Shown here: one piece after another, positions 21,001-27,778 of the stretch | Layout of the letters: each line of letters begins with the position of its first letter | Position numbering within the stretch: position 1 is the first letter of the stretch | Assembly (NCBI GenBank): GCA_016706365.1 | Contig: JADJJU010000025.1 | Span: 1 to 64,000 of the forward strand | Direction: 5' to 3' | DNA: 64,000 nucleotides | Source of the DNA: Saprospiraceae bacterium | GTDB lineage: Bacteria; Bacteroidota; Bacteroidia; Chitinophagales; Saprospiraceae | The notes under the pieces: model-generated | Told to the model about the DNA's origin: nothing | Database searches by the model: none | Seen by the model: the letters and a program-made list of their open reading frames with translations, nothing else | Translations under genes and position numbers: made by a program

Positions 21001-23813
21001 AATTGCGCAGGAGCATTATTTGATAATGTGATTGTTGAACAATCATCAGATGCAATTGGAGTACCCAAGCTGACAATTGCATAACACTCGTTAATATCAT
21101 TATTAACAATGACATTGGCAGGACATGTTATAGCTGGAGGTGCTGAATCTGAAATATTTACAATAGTAGATTCTGTTGCTGTACAGCCATTCGAATCAGT
21201 AACTTGGAGAGTAAGTGTGAATGCACCAATACCGGATACGTCAACATCTACTACTATCCCATCATCGGCTCCATTTATTATTCCGTTTCCGCTAATATTC
21301 CATTCGTATTGTGTCATTCCGGCATTACCTGAATATGTGACTCCATTTGCACCAGGACATATATCAACAGGCCCTGTTATAACTGCAACAGGAAGAGGAT
21401 TGACAGTAATGATCATTTGTGCGCATGCTCCCGGAGTAATGCATCCACCCTCTCCTCTAACAAAATAAGTTGTGCTTGCACCTGGAGTTACATTTATAGA
21501 AGTTCCGGTACCGACTAATGTTCCACCACAAGATCCACTATACCAATTCCAGGAAGTTGCACTATTCAAATCTCCAGCAGTAATTGAGATAGTTACAGAT
21601 TCTCCTATACAAATGCTGGCTGCTGGATTTGCAGCCAGGGTAGGAATATCCGGATTGTCGCAAATGTTTCCAATTTGAAAACTACCCAGACCATTCACAG
21701 CAGTCAATTGGGTACTTGTTCCGGTTCTTGTTCCCACTGTCGGATACAACCATGAGCCATTATTCCTTCCCCCTATTGCAGTAGCAGAATTAAAACCAGG
21801 GTCAGGATCTCCTCCGGCCCAATTAAAAGTTCCGTTGAAATTTACTGTTCCCAGTCCGGAATTTGCAGCAAAGGTCCAGGTTCTGTTAACTGTCAAAGGA
21901 GGATGCATTGTCGAACTTCCTATATTCACATGATCTCCCCCAGTTGTAAAGCCTGTTAAATCTCCAGCAATGGTTCCTCCTAAAAACTGCATAGTTACAG
22001 GTGCATAATCCGCCCCGCTTCCTATTGGATATTGATAAGTATTTGCTCCACCCAGAATGGCTCTTCTCAAATTGCCATTGATGTAAGAGTTTGCGGATCC
22101 ACTCACTACGGAATTTGTAGCTGAGTTGCTGACAATCATTGAATTTCCACCTGTTGCGACTACTCCGTCAGTCAAAGTAAGCACCCCGGCAACTGTTTGG
22201 TCAATTCCCAAAGCAAGTCCTGCTCCAGTATTATTTACAACCAGGTTGTTAAATGTAGTGGAATTGGAGCCAGCCAGAGTCTGAAGTGAAGAACCATTAA
22301 AAGTCACTGTACCTGTTCCACGGGTAAATGCACCATTATTCGTCCAGTTGCCAGCCAGCGTAAAATTATAGTTGTTTCCGGAAACACTAAATGTTCCCTG
22401 AGAAATCAAAAGATTCCCACTGATTGTGGTGGCAGCAGAGAGTGACACAGTTGCAGGATTATCTATTGTGAGATTGGCAGGTGTATTTTGAGTCAATCCA
22501 TTACCAGTTACTTGATTGGCTGTATGATTATACACATAATGTGCACCATTACTATAAGTTCTGGTTCCTGTCACTTGAATATTACCCGTAGCGCCTGCGG
22601 TTGTAATACCTACCGTGGATCTTATACCCAGTGTGGCATTAGGGGATAACATGAAAAACCCAGCCCCACTAACTGCAGTACCTGTGGCAGCCATCTGAAG
22701 ATATGATCCATTATTAACCGTAAAATTAATGATATTACTCACTGTTCCACCAGAGGTATATACTTGTGGACTAACTCCATTAAAAAATATAGCCCCACTT
22801 CCTCCGGCAGATTCTGTAATGGTACCCCCTGTTATTGAAAAATCACCCGTCACATTCATGGTACCAACAGCATTTGAACTGGACATATTCATTGTACCAT
22901 TTGTTTGAGAATAATTCCCAGCTATATTCATTGTAGTGGCTCCTGTTCCATTATTTAAGTAAACCGTACCTCCGGACACTGTAACATTTCCACCTACCTG
23001 GATCGTGCATGGATTTCCGCTGTCATTTATGTAAATTGGTCTGGCGGCATTATTAATAATAAAATTGTTATTTATTTGCAAAAGTCCCCCATTAGCAAGA
23101 AGTTCACCTGCTCCGCCACCTCCACTACTAAACGGTCCCAATTCAAAATTGCTAAAAGTTTGCCCTATGAGGTTCCCGGGCGTATTACCTGCATTTGACC
23201 AGTTTGTAATTGCACATGTAGAGCCGGTATTCCAGGTAGCTGTTGGGACATTGATTGCAGCAGTATGGCCATGCTGGTATCGACCAGTAGATTCCACAAT
23301 GATTGTACCAGCTCCGCCAATTGTTCCTCCAGTTCTATTCCAGGTTCCTTGCACTGTTATGTCAGTGCCAGCACCATTATTGATTGTAAGGTTGAATTGC
23401 TGGGTCATAGTTCCTCCAGACTCAATTGTTAGCTGATCGACTGTAAGGTTAGCATTGACAGTGACATTATCCCCATTTCTGATTGTGATAACTCCATCTC
23501 CACTGTTAGGTGTCCCTTGCCCCCCCGTTGGTGTAACCCATGCGGCTCCATTCCATCGTTGCCAGGTAGCCAGAGTTCCCCAGTTTCCATTATTAATAGA
23601 ACGGTAATCATTAACAGCTTGTGAATATAAACTGGAACTGAAACCAATGAATACAAAACAAGCAATAATTGTCCTCCATTTTGAGTGGAAAATACGTTTA
23701 CAGCTTCCTCCATTTACCTGTATAAATGCCAGGTCAGAAGCGTGTTCACTTCTGTCCAGGAGCCTATTAATCAATAAGCAAATGAAATTATATAGCTGTG
23801 TTAAGTGTATCAT
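15027..23813 (-). CDS. N-terminal segment of giant secreted HYR/Ig-repeat adhesin
   Basis: Uninterrupted segment of about 2,930 residues, reading into the frameshift at about 15,065. The Met at 23,813 is chosen; an upstream in-frame Met at 23,855 is also possible. A long charged leader (about 47 residues) precedes a hydrophobic core (TIIACFVFIGF) ending near LYSQ, so an extended signal peptide is likely. Order of regions from the start: beta-helix-like Gly/Asn/Thr-rich region (about 70-715); Ig-like and PKD-like modules (about 715-890); eight classical HYR modules with CP..., DNC and W.(A/V)TD motifs (about 890-1570); a Cys-rich unique region (about 1570-1860); about seven roughly 95-residue modules with AAGG..DNC and (I/V)(A/S)DLCGN motifs (about 1860-2470); a DUF642-like jelly roll (about 2490-2660); then early 83-residue-type modules. 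No catalytic motif is seen. The inferred role is a cell-surface adhesin or filament exported by Sec and T9SS, but the sorting domain would lie outside the window. Confidence 0.85.
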   Translation of the reverse strand: MIHLTQLYNFICLLINRLLDRSEHASDLAFIQVNGGSCKRIFHSKWRTIIACFVFIGFSSSLYSQAVNDYRSINNGNWGTLATWQRWNGAAWVTPTGGQGTPNSGDGVITIRNGDNVTVNANLTVDQLTIESGGTMTQQFNLTINNGAGTDITVQGTWNRTGGTIGGAGTIIVESTGRYQHGHTAAINVPTATWNTGSTCAITNWSNAGNTPGNLIGQTFSNFELGPFSSGGGGAGELLANGGLLQINNNFIINNAARPIYINDSGNPCTIQVGGNVTVSGGTVYLNNGTGATTMNIAGNYSQTNGTMNMSSSNAVGTMNVTGDFSITGGTITESAGGSGAIFFNGVSPQVYTSGGTVSNIINFTVNNGSYLQMAATGTAVSGAGFFMLSPNATLGIRSTVGITTAGATGNIQVTGTRTYSNGAHYVYNHTANQVTGNGLTQNTPANLTIDNPATVSLSAATTISGNLLISQGTFSVSGNNYNFTLAGNWTNNGAFTRGTGTVTFNGSSLQTLAGSNSTTFNNLVVNNTGAGLALGIDQTVAGVLTLTDGVVATGGNSMIVSNSATNSVVSGSANSYINGNLRRAILGGANTYQYPIGSGADYAPVTMQFLGGTIAGDLTGFTTGGDHVNIGSSTMHPPLTVNRTWTFAANSGLGTVNFNGTFNWAGGDPDPGFNSATAIGGRNNGSWLYPTVGTRTGTSTQLTAVNGLGSFQIGNICDNPDIPTLAANPAASICIGESVTISITAGDLNSATSWNWYSGSCGGTLVGTGTSINVTPGASTTYFVRGEGGCITPGACAQMIITVNPLPVAVITGPVDICPGANGVTYSGNAGMTQYEWNISGNGIINGADDGIVVDVDVSGIGAFTLTLQVTDSNGCTATESTIVNISDSAPPAITCPANVIVNNDINECYAIVSLGTPIASDDCSTITLSNNAPAQFNVGITNVVWTVTDAINQTATCVQTVTVIDIQSPTITCPPNMTLPADPGVCNANVTVPLPVVDDNCAVTSVINSFNGLSNASGIYPVFTSNVIWTVTDASGNTATCNMSITVEDNTPPSISCPADITIGTDPGNCNAVVTYTIPVGSDNCAGTSVTRTGGLASGAVFPLGVSIITYRATDSDGNTQSCSFSVTVIDDEDPVIVCPGNLTVQSDPGSCEAIVNFSIPIGTDNCPSAITSMVSGISNGGTFPAGITTNIFQVVDAAGNSSTCSFNVTVEDGEAPQLNCVNNQNIVFAPGTCEYIHSGNSWDPAVTENCGSVTLSYILSGVTTGSGSTLNNIEFNIGVTTVTWTATDADGNESQCVFTVSVTDSELPTINCVADQTFNTNPNVCFYTVVGIGLNATGSDNCPGFSFAYALTGQTTGTGSNLNNVQFNLGLTTVVWTITDAYGNTAQCSFDVTVIDNQLPVLICPSNPQTRNNTPGDCSYTVSGTEFNPLNSGDNCNSLILTNNLNGISTLANTVFAVGSNTVIWTATDNSGQTSTCSFEVIVSDNELPTLNCPNLPVACPSDIPLPDPGSIVAGDNCGILSVDFISDTNFGLGVVPGFCPTSVNRIYQATDINGNTAICTQIITIANPCDCSACQNDVEHFVVDLTADCGQVWEMNNVIKNGLCCGATSPDVCVSFGIQLAGNAYGFYLEVDGVNVSASEIQIDCTPATIINNVICLPPGFHTITICNEELNGQHIRIVSLCGVVVAPEITTRQECATPVSASGAQNGTYSWRDITGGGNYTSFLSCTAGCNSDIIITPGSNSPALLRYEVCGTVAGNSCTVGGRVCDTIQVNVLPNVEIAIDPASTAFCTNDIKEITATISPIGGTYTIEWRDNLGTVVGTGSTFTPASAGNYSVYAVDNTTTVPCSEAILSFVVTTVNCITNCPTQTHCIETDIVTYSTVNQFTSAGGVLNFPCTASTIALINSSTNSNSCPETITQVYQITDLCGNTATCSVVITINDIIDPTMVCPSTIMTDCDILSNTPFGSLIEFQAAGGVVSDNCQIDNASFTLISETSNNASCPELISRIYQIADACGNTVQCTHIIEVDDSEAPTIVCPDGLVASCDISEQTPYPDFAAFNAAGGSTNDNCGISVASFQLLSEVSDGNDCPSQITRTYQIADLCGNLNQCVQLIIVDDQISPNLVCPPGLTSSCEANDIDPYGTIGEFLAAGGTANDNCGISNTSFALLNESSNNGTCPEIITRIYAVSDLCGNTSTCTHQITVSDDTAPVISCPPALTAVCNVSEQVVYSDYATFVSAGGNASDNCQINPASFVFISQTSDGGSCPELFTRIYQISDICGNTASCTQVISVDDNISPVISCLPLTIEGCNSASIPPYATHLEFIAGGGSISDNCAINPASFQMVNQSTNGGTCPEIITRTYRIADLCGNTSTCNQVITIGDQTAPTVICPAVVTVECEEDLPAPYSNLAQFQAAGGSVSDNCGVVNGSFTFVSETYLSTTCPITIERLYQISDLCGNIGFCIHNLIVSDNVPPQIFNIPPDVEIICQDCIQAFQNADFEEPALPGNWAYLNEDLVPGWSTTSSTNNIEIQKSGQINGVVSYSGNQHSELNADQVGDFYQEFCTVPTTILHISFAHHKRMDAINTTNDIMEVFAGPNFGSLTSLGVFTATQTSGWTLHTVIYPVPSGQTSTIFLFRAVQGAPTNNTYGNLIDAVNVVTLFDPTFIPWATDNCDGVSIATLETRIDGGCEGHYQLIREYTAVDACGNETVQTQLVTVGDFEPPVFSEIMADTTVTWCGIPPAPTITALDNCSGVTPVIYNEVVGSGCNYIITRTWTTTDECSNTSTMTQVITVVPPATPTITNPPADTITISCAQALTFNPGNLNYTNNESGLCLLQGSIVPVIDGTFDECGGTFSVVWSVSLNCGMTIGFTQVVMVEPSVQAVFTTLPSDLTMTCDEAQNYVVPSLNYSNSEGELVKFPVLLQVY

Positions 23814-25071
23814 TTTATCATGCAGGCGATTTTTGACATGAAAAAATGAAAGCAACCAGAATCAATCTAATACATCCTGTAAGAGTATTAGCAATGTTTT
23901 CAAATCTCAGTTGAAGGCCGGAAATAGTGGGCGAGCTTAATAGAATTGCCTGTGAGAGCCATCCTGAGGCGGATGGAATCTGAGAAATGAGAGAATAAAA
24001 TATAGGAATCTGGAATGTACTATGAGTACAAGTCTTATGCCCAAAGGGCATAGTCCTATCACCTGAGAATCCAGGAGTAGCACACATGTAGCTAATTGCT
24101 AACATTGCTGCAAAAGATTGTTTTCCGAATACGAGAGTGTAAATCTACCAATACATTCTCAATAATCAAGCCATTTGGATGGAATTTGTGTACTAAGTAC
24201 AAGAATATCCAACAAATTGAATTGCAGGCATTTGTACAAAAAAATGAAAAAATCCATTTATTGTCAGAAGGGGTAGATATCATGCTGTTAATCAATATTT
24301 TAAATATCAAATTAAACCGCCATGATTTTCTCTCTGTTAGGTAAGTCGCAAAAACTCAGAATTCGATAAATAGCAAGAAATATTTGATCAATAAAATTTG
24401 CTTAATCAAACTTATTGGATCAAATCTTTCAATTACAACCATTCAAAACCACTTTTTACATGGAAAAATATAATTCTGAAATGCAGCAATTGTCTAACCT
24501 GATTTCAAAACTATAAGCCCCTAGTTTTCAGTGAATTATTACATAGAAAATATTTATATGTAACAAATCATTGAATCTGCGTTGAAGCATATCAATGAAT
24601 ATTCTGAATTGTGCTGTGCTATCTCTATTATCGAATGCCGTAAAGATAAAAACACATAATAATTATTCATAATATTATAAGAAAATATTTTAAAATAATA
24701 TTATACTTAATATATTGATTATCATAGTGTAGTAAATTTTCTACTTGAACTGATGCTACTTTTACTTGAAATAACATATTCTGAAGACAAAAGTGAAAAC
24801 TTGTCTAATTTAATTATAAACCACTCATGATTAATATATTGGGGCCAATTGCAATACATAAAATATTCACAAATATGATTTTTCGATTCTTGCAATACAA
24901 AATGCAATGGATTAATCCTCAATAATTTGCCTGAATTTCCCGTCATTAGATTCAAGTATTCATCGTTCCATATTAGTGGTAACTCCACGATAGAATTTAT
25001 CATGATCTCTTGAATAGATTACATAAACAAAATATCTCTCAGCTTCCATTACCTCTAAATTTCACAAAATG
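23814..25071. other. Gene-poor AT-rich intergenic region
   Basis: About 1.26 kb between the giant adhesin start and the GIY-YIG duplication. Short open frames exist on both strands, but none has recognisable family motifs or a convincing ribosome binding site. Two small perfect hairpins are visible: CATCC(TGAGGC)GGATG at about 23,963-23,978 and TATGCCC(AAA)GGGCATA at about 24,035-24,051. The second half (24,340-24,720) is very AT-rich. The region should hold the adhesin promoter, but no clear TAnnTTTG box was found next to 23,813. Confidence 0.6.
24722..25003 (-). CDS. Possible small hypothetical protein (doubtful)
   Basis: Open frame of 93 codons starting at an ATG at 25,003. The translation has ordinary composition (aromatic and charged residues mixed, for example YFMYCNWPQYINHEW), unlike the low-complexity shadows nearby, so it could be a remnant of a real gene. 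There is no signal peptide, no membrane segment and no family recognised. It stands alone in the gene-poor stretch. Confidence 0.2.
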   Translation of the reverse strand: MINSIVELPLIWNDEYLNLMTGNSGKLLRINPLHFVLQESKNHICEYFMYCNWPQYINHEWFIIKLDKFSLLSSEYVISSKSSISSSRKFTTL

Positions 25072-25140
25072 CAAAAGCCCTCTCATTTCTGAGAAGGCTT
25101 CTTGCGGTCCGGTGCAGACAATTGCTTGCAATGTCTGCAT

Positions 25141-25174
25141 TCTGACTTGTCGGCCCGCAGCCGACAATGTCAGA
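25141..25174. terminator. Strong hairpin downstream of GIY-YIG pseudogene copy
   Basis: Inverted repeat TCTGAC-TTGTCGGC ... GCCGACAA-T-GTCAGA with a five-base loop and a single bulge, directly after the stop side of the minus-strand copy. It lacks a clear T-run, so it may be a REP-like or structural element rather than a classic terminator. Confidence 0.5.
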
Positions 25175-25186
25175 AACGGGTTACTC

Positions 25187-25492
25187 CTATTTCCCCTCTT
25201 TGGCTCTTTCTAATATAGCTTCTAAAAGGGCTACATCTACTATATTTTCGCTATATTTTTGTATGAAAACACATAATCTACTACAGTTTAAATTTTTTAT
25301 TTTATTTTCCAGCAATACCGCAGCTGATCGATCCGGCATTTCCTTTGACCAAAGTAATTGCCTGCCTTGTGTCTTACTCGTAAACTCTGATTGCCCAGTT
25401 TGATGTCTTTTCAATCTCGCACCTACATCTTGTGTCTGGCCCTTTTAAAATTTACCGCTAGAAGTATTGTACAATATGTATACATAATTCAT
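25187..25492 (-). pseudogene. GIY-YIG nuclease gene copy with nonsense codon
   Basis: Duplicate of the intact gene 448 bp to the right. It starts MNYVYILYNTSSGKF at 25,492, then a TAT to TAA change (codon 16, 25,445-25,447) replaces the Tyr of the FYKGQ motif, the second half of the GIY-YIG signature. The remaining 85 codons stay in frame and nearly identical, so the inactivation is recent. Alternatively, a single base-call error could explain it. Confidence 0.75.
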
Positions 25493-25588
25493 CGATTCAA
25501 TTTTATTTCCTCTAAAATACAAAAGCCCTCTCATTTCTGAGAGGGCTTCTTGCGGTCCGGTGCAGACAATTGCTTGCAATGTCTGCAT

Positions 25589-25622
25589 TCTGACTTGTCG
25601 GCCCGCAGCCGACAATGTCAGA
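25589..25622. terminator. Strong hairpin downstream of intact GIY-YIG gene
   Basis: Same 14-bp bulged inverted repeat as in the left copy, preceded by a second imperfect palindrome TGCAGACAATTGC-TTGCAATGTCTGCA at 25,561-25,587. The two hairpins follow the stop codon of the minus-strand gene and precede the copied tRNA 3' end. Confidence 0.5.
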
Positions 25623-25634
25623 AACGGGTTACTA

Positions 25635-25940
25635 CTATTTCCCCTCATTGGCTCTTTCTAATAGAGCTTCTAAACGGGCAACATCTACTATATTTTCGCT
25701 ATATTTTTGTATGAAAACACATAATCTACTACAGTTTAAATTTTTTATTTTCTTTTCCAGCAATACCGCAGCTGATCGATCCGGCATTTCCTTTGACCAA
25801 AGTAATTGCCTGCCTTGTGTCTTACTCGTAAACTCTGATTGCCCAGTTTGATGTCTTTTCAATCTCGCACCTACATCTTGTGTCTGGCCCTTATAAAATT
25901 TACCGCTAGAAGTATTGTACAATATGTATACATAATTCAT
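25635..25940 (-). CDS. GIY-YIG nuclease family protein (UvrC/SLX1-like single domain)
   Basis: 101 residues. The Met at 25,940 is chosen because upstream in-frame sequence is a read-through of the terminator and tRNA 3' end. The signature is visible: YVYIL (about 3-7) ... FYKGQT (about 15-20), then the catalytic-type Arg in ARLKRH, and a Glu in AAVLLEKKIK as the candidate metal ligand. The family contains small single-domain nucleases of uncertain role, often found next to tRNA or rRNA genes in Bacteroidota and related to homing endonucleases and UvrC/SLX1. Here it sits immediately downstream of tRNA-Asp on the same strand inside a duplicated unit. It is a probable selfish or site-associated nuclease; the biological role is not determined. 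Confidence 0.88.
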   Translation of the reverse strand: MNYVYILYNTSSGKFYKGQTQDVGARLKRHQTGQSEFTSKTQGRQLLWSKEMPDRSAAVLLEKKIKNLNCSRLCVFIQKYSENIVDVARLEALLERANEGK

Positions 25941-25970
25941 CGATTCAATTTTATTTCCTCTAAAATACAA

Positions 25971-25996
25971 AAGCCCTCTCATTTCTGAGAGGGCTT
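25971..25996 (-). terminator. Rho-independent terminator of tRNA-Asp
   Basis: Perfect 11-bp stem AAGCCCTCTCA/TGAGAGGGCTT with a four-base loop, followed on the minus strand by TTTTGTATTTT. It lies five bases past the tRNA 3' end. The same hairpin is copied at 25,523-25,548 (perfect) and 25,075-25,100 (one mismatch). Confidence 0.85.
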
Positions 25997-26000
25997 CTTG

Positions 26001-26074
26001 CGGTCCGGACGGGACTCGAACCCGCGACCCCATGCGTGACAGGCATGTATTCTAACCAACTGAACTACCGGACC
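26001..26074 (-). tRNA. tRNA-Asp (GTC)
   Basis: 74-nt cloverleaf read on the minus strand: acceptor GGTCCGG/CCGGACC with discriminator G, D arm GTTC..., anticodon stem CATGC/GCATG around CTGTCAC (anticodon GTC), T arm GCGGG-TTCGAGT-CCCGT. CCA is not encoded. The 3' end is duplicated twice downstream as the boundary of the GIY-YIG units. Confidence 0.97.
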
Positions 26075-26201
26075 TTTTCTTAAAAACAACGTCACCTTCG
26101 TAACGGGAGGCAAATGTATGCTCTGCAAGGCATTCTTGCAAATATTGCAGACAAAATAATTAAAAAAAAGTTTTGTTATCATTCCTTATGCACACGTTTG
26201 T

Positions 26202-26209
26202 TACCTTTG
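26202..26209 (+). promoter_or_regulatory. Candidate -7 box for accA
   Basis: TACCTTTG matches the Bacteroidota -7 consensus TAnnTTTG, 36 bases before the accA ATG. A TTTG sits at 26,172-26,175, but the spacing (26 bases) is longer than the usual 19-21, so only the -7 box is convincing. Confidence 0.35.
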
Positions 26210-26245
26210 TTTGTTCCAGCATTAACCTCAATAAACTCTATTTCT

Positions 26246-27217
26246 ATGGTATTCCTAGATTTTGAAAAGCCTTTGGAGCACCTGCATGATCAACTCGAAA
26301 AAGCCAAAGAACTTGGCACTCAGGGAAATATCGATATTTCTAAAATGACCAGGGACCTTGAGGTTAAGATTAAAGACAAAAGAAAAGAAATTTATTCCAA
26401 TTTAACAGGATGGCAGAAAGTACAGCTTTCCCGTCATCCTGAAAGGCCTTACACCTTATTCTATATCCAATCCATTTTTAAAAAGTTTATTGAACTTCAT
26501 GGAGATCGCAATTTTAAGGATGATAAAGCAATCATTGGGGGTTTAGCAAGATTGGATGACACCAGCGTTGTAGTCATTGGGCATCAAAAAGGAGTTAATA
26601 CAAAGATGCGCCAGTACCGTAATTTCGGAATGGCAAATCCAGAAGGATATCGCAAAGCTTTGCGGCTTATGAAATTGGCAGAACGATTTAAAATGCCGGT
26701 CATTACTTTTATCGATACCCCTGGTGCTTATCCCGGTATTGAGGCAGAAGAAAGAGGTCAGGCTGAAGCAATTGCCAGAAATTTGTTTGAAATGGCACAA
26801 TTAAAAGTCCCGATTTTGTGCTACGTTATTGGAGAAGGCGCATCAGGTGGGGCTATAGGAATCGGTTTAGGCGATAGAGTATTTATGCTGGAGAATACCT
26901 GGTATTCTGTAATTTCACCTGAATCCTGCTCCTCCATTTTATGGCACAGCTGGGATTACAAAGAGCAAGCTGCAGAAGCGCTAAAACTTACCTCTGATCA
27001 TATGTCTGAAATGGGTTTGATCGACGGAATTGTTCCGGAGCCTTTAGGGGGCGCGCATACTGATCCGGAGACTATGTCCAAAACATTGAAAGCTCATATT
27101 CGCAAAAATCTGACTGATCTGATGAAATTATCTGCAGATCGACGCATAAGGATGCGAATTGATAAGTATAGAAATATGGGTAAATTTGAATCAAAACCAC
27201 CTCAAGGCACCAAATAA
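26246..27217 (+). CDS. accA: Acetyl-CoA carboxylase carboxyltransferase subunit alpha
   Basis: 323 residues, the normal family length when started at MVFLDFEKPLEHL (26,246). The open frame runs further upstream, but that part overlaps the promoter region and is not conserved-looking. AccA is one half of the carboxyltransferase that moves the carboxyl group from carboxybiotin to acetyl-CoA, giving malonyl-CoA, the first committed step of fatty acid synthesis (cytosolic, with AccB/C/D). Family features are visible: a helical N-terminus, GDRNFKDD, IDTPGAYPGIEAEERGQ, the oxyanion-type loop GEGASGGAIGIGLGD and SPESCSSILW. It is first in a likely operon with the next two genes (24-base gap, then a 4-base overlap). 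AccD is not in the window. Confidence 0.96.
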   Translation: MVFLDFEKPLEHLHDQLEKAKELGTQGNIDISKMTRDLEVKIKDKRKEIYSNLTGWQKVQLSRHPERPYTLFYIQSIFKKFIELHGDRNFKDDKAIIGGLARLDDTSVVVIGHQKGVNTKMRQYRNFGMANPEGYRKALRLMKLAERFKMPVITFIDTPGAYPGIEAEERGQAEAIARNLFEMAQLKVPILCYVIGEGASGGAIGIGLGDRVFMLENTWYSVISPESCSSILWHSWDYKEQAAEALKLTSDHMSEMGLIDGIVPEPLGGAHTDPETMSKTLKAHIRKNLTDLMKLSADRRIRMRIDKYRNMGKFESKPPQGTK

Positions 27218-27241
27218 GCTCTTCCTGTCGTTGAAGCACAC

Positions 27242-27778
27242 ATGAATTTTATGAAATTTCTCAAAGTTCCATTGAGAGAACGAATAATTAAAAAGGCAGT
27301 CCAAAAAAGACAGAAATCCTCTTTGTCTAAAAGAGTGGATATTGCAAATATCAATGAACTGATAATTGTGGTGGATTACAATTCCACTGATGAAAAAATG
27401 CTGGATTCTTGTAGTAAGAAACTGAAGGAAAAGTTTGCAGCAACTGTCAATTTTATATTATATGCGGAACACCCGGCAGATATTTTACATGGTTATCACC
27501 TGATGAATCGTCAGGATTTAAAATCATCACTTGAGATTAAAAATGAGGAAATTCTTCAGTTACTGAGTCGAAAATATTCACTAGCACTATTTTTTAATCC
27601 TGAACACAAACAAGAAATTCAATACCTGGCTACTCAGGTTCAATCAGACCTGATTATTGGTTCAGAAAAATATAGAATTGACCTCTATGACATCATAATG
27701 TATGATGGTGATGCTATGAATTTGCGTAGCTTTGTCGATCATTCTATTGATTTATTGCTAAACATCAGCTCATCATGA
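27242..27778 (+). CDS. Small Bacteroidota conserved protein upstream of dapA (DUF6913-like)
   Basis: 178 residues, no signal peptide or membrane segment. It has a basic N-terminus (about 1-35, PLRERIIKKAVQKRQ), then an alpha/beta pattern with strands such as ELIIVVDYNS, VNFILYAEH, YSLALFFNP and SDLIIGSE, ending DIIMYDGDAMNLRSFVDHS. The layout agrees with a small Bacteroidota family (DUF6913) that I recall as commonly preceding dapA; the family name is from memory and not verified. The stop overlaps the dapA start (ATGA), so the two are translationally coupled. Function unknown. Confidence 0.8.
   Translation: MNFMKFLKVPLRERIIKKAVQKRQKSSLSKRVDIANINELIIVVDYNSTDEKMLDSCSKKLKEKFAATVNFILYAEHPADILHGYHLMNRQDLKSSLEIKNEEILQLLSRKYSLALFFNPEHKQEIQYLATQVQSDLIIGSEKYRIDLYDIIMYDGDAMNLRSFVDHSIDLLLNISSS

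Larger units (their letters stand above)
25072..26008. repeat. 448-bp tandem duplication bounded by tRNA-Asp 3'-end direct repeats
   Basis: A 41-bp sequence (CAAAAGCCCTCTC ... CTTGCGGTCCGG) occurs at 25,072-25,112, 25,520-25,560 and 25,968-26,008, exactly 448 bp apart. The third copy is the terminator plus the last bases (GGTCCGG acceptor arm) of the tRNA-Asp gene. The first copy has one mismatch in the stem. Each interval contains two strong hairpins and one GIY-YIG gene. The two intervals differ at roughly nine or ten positions (about 98% identical). Confidence 0.9.

Noticed and set aside
23818..24310. Open frames of 72-95 codons on both strands next to the adhesin start
   Set aside because: They overlap each other, cross small hairpins, show no family pattern and have no clear ribosome binding site.
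25445..25648. 67-codon frame reading from the hairpins into the broken GIY-YIG gene
   Set aside because: Its N-terminal half is translation of the copied terminator and tRNA 3' end; only the last 15 codons belong to the nuclease copy.
25072..26074. Insertion sequence or integrative element next to tRNA-Asp
   Set aside because: No transposase or integrase frame is present. The duplicated unit is only 448 bp, so it is reported as an unusual nuclease-containing repeat rather than a known element class.
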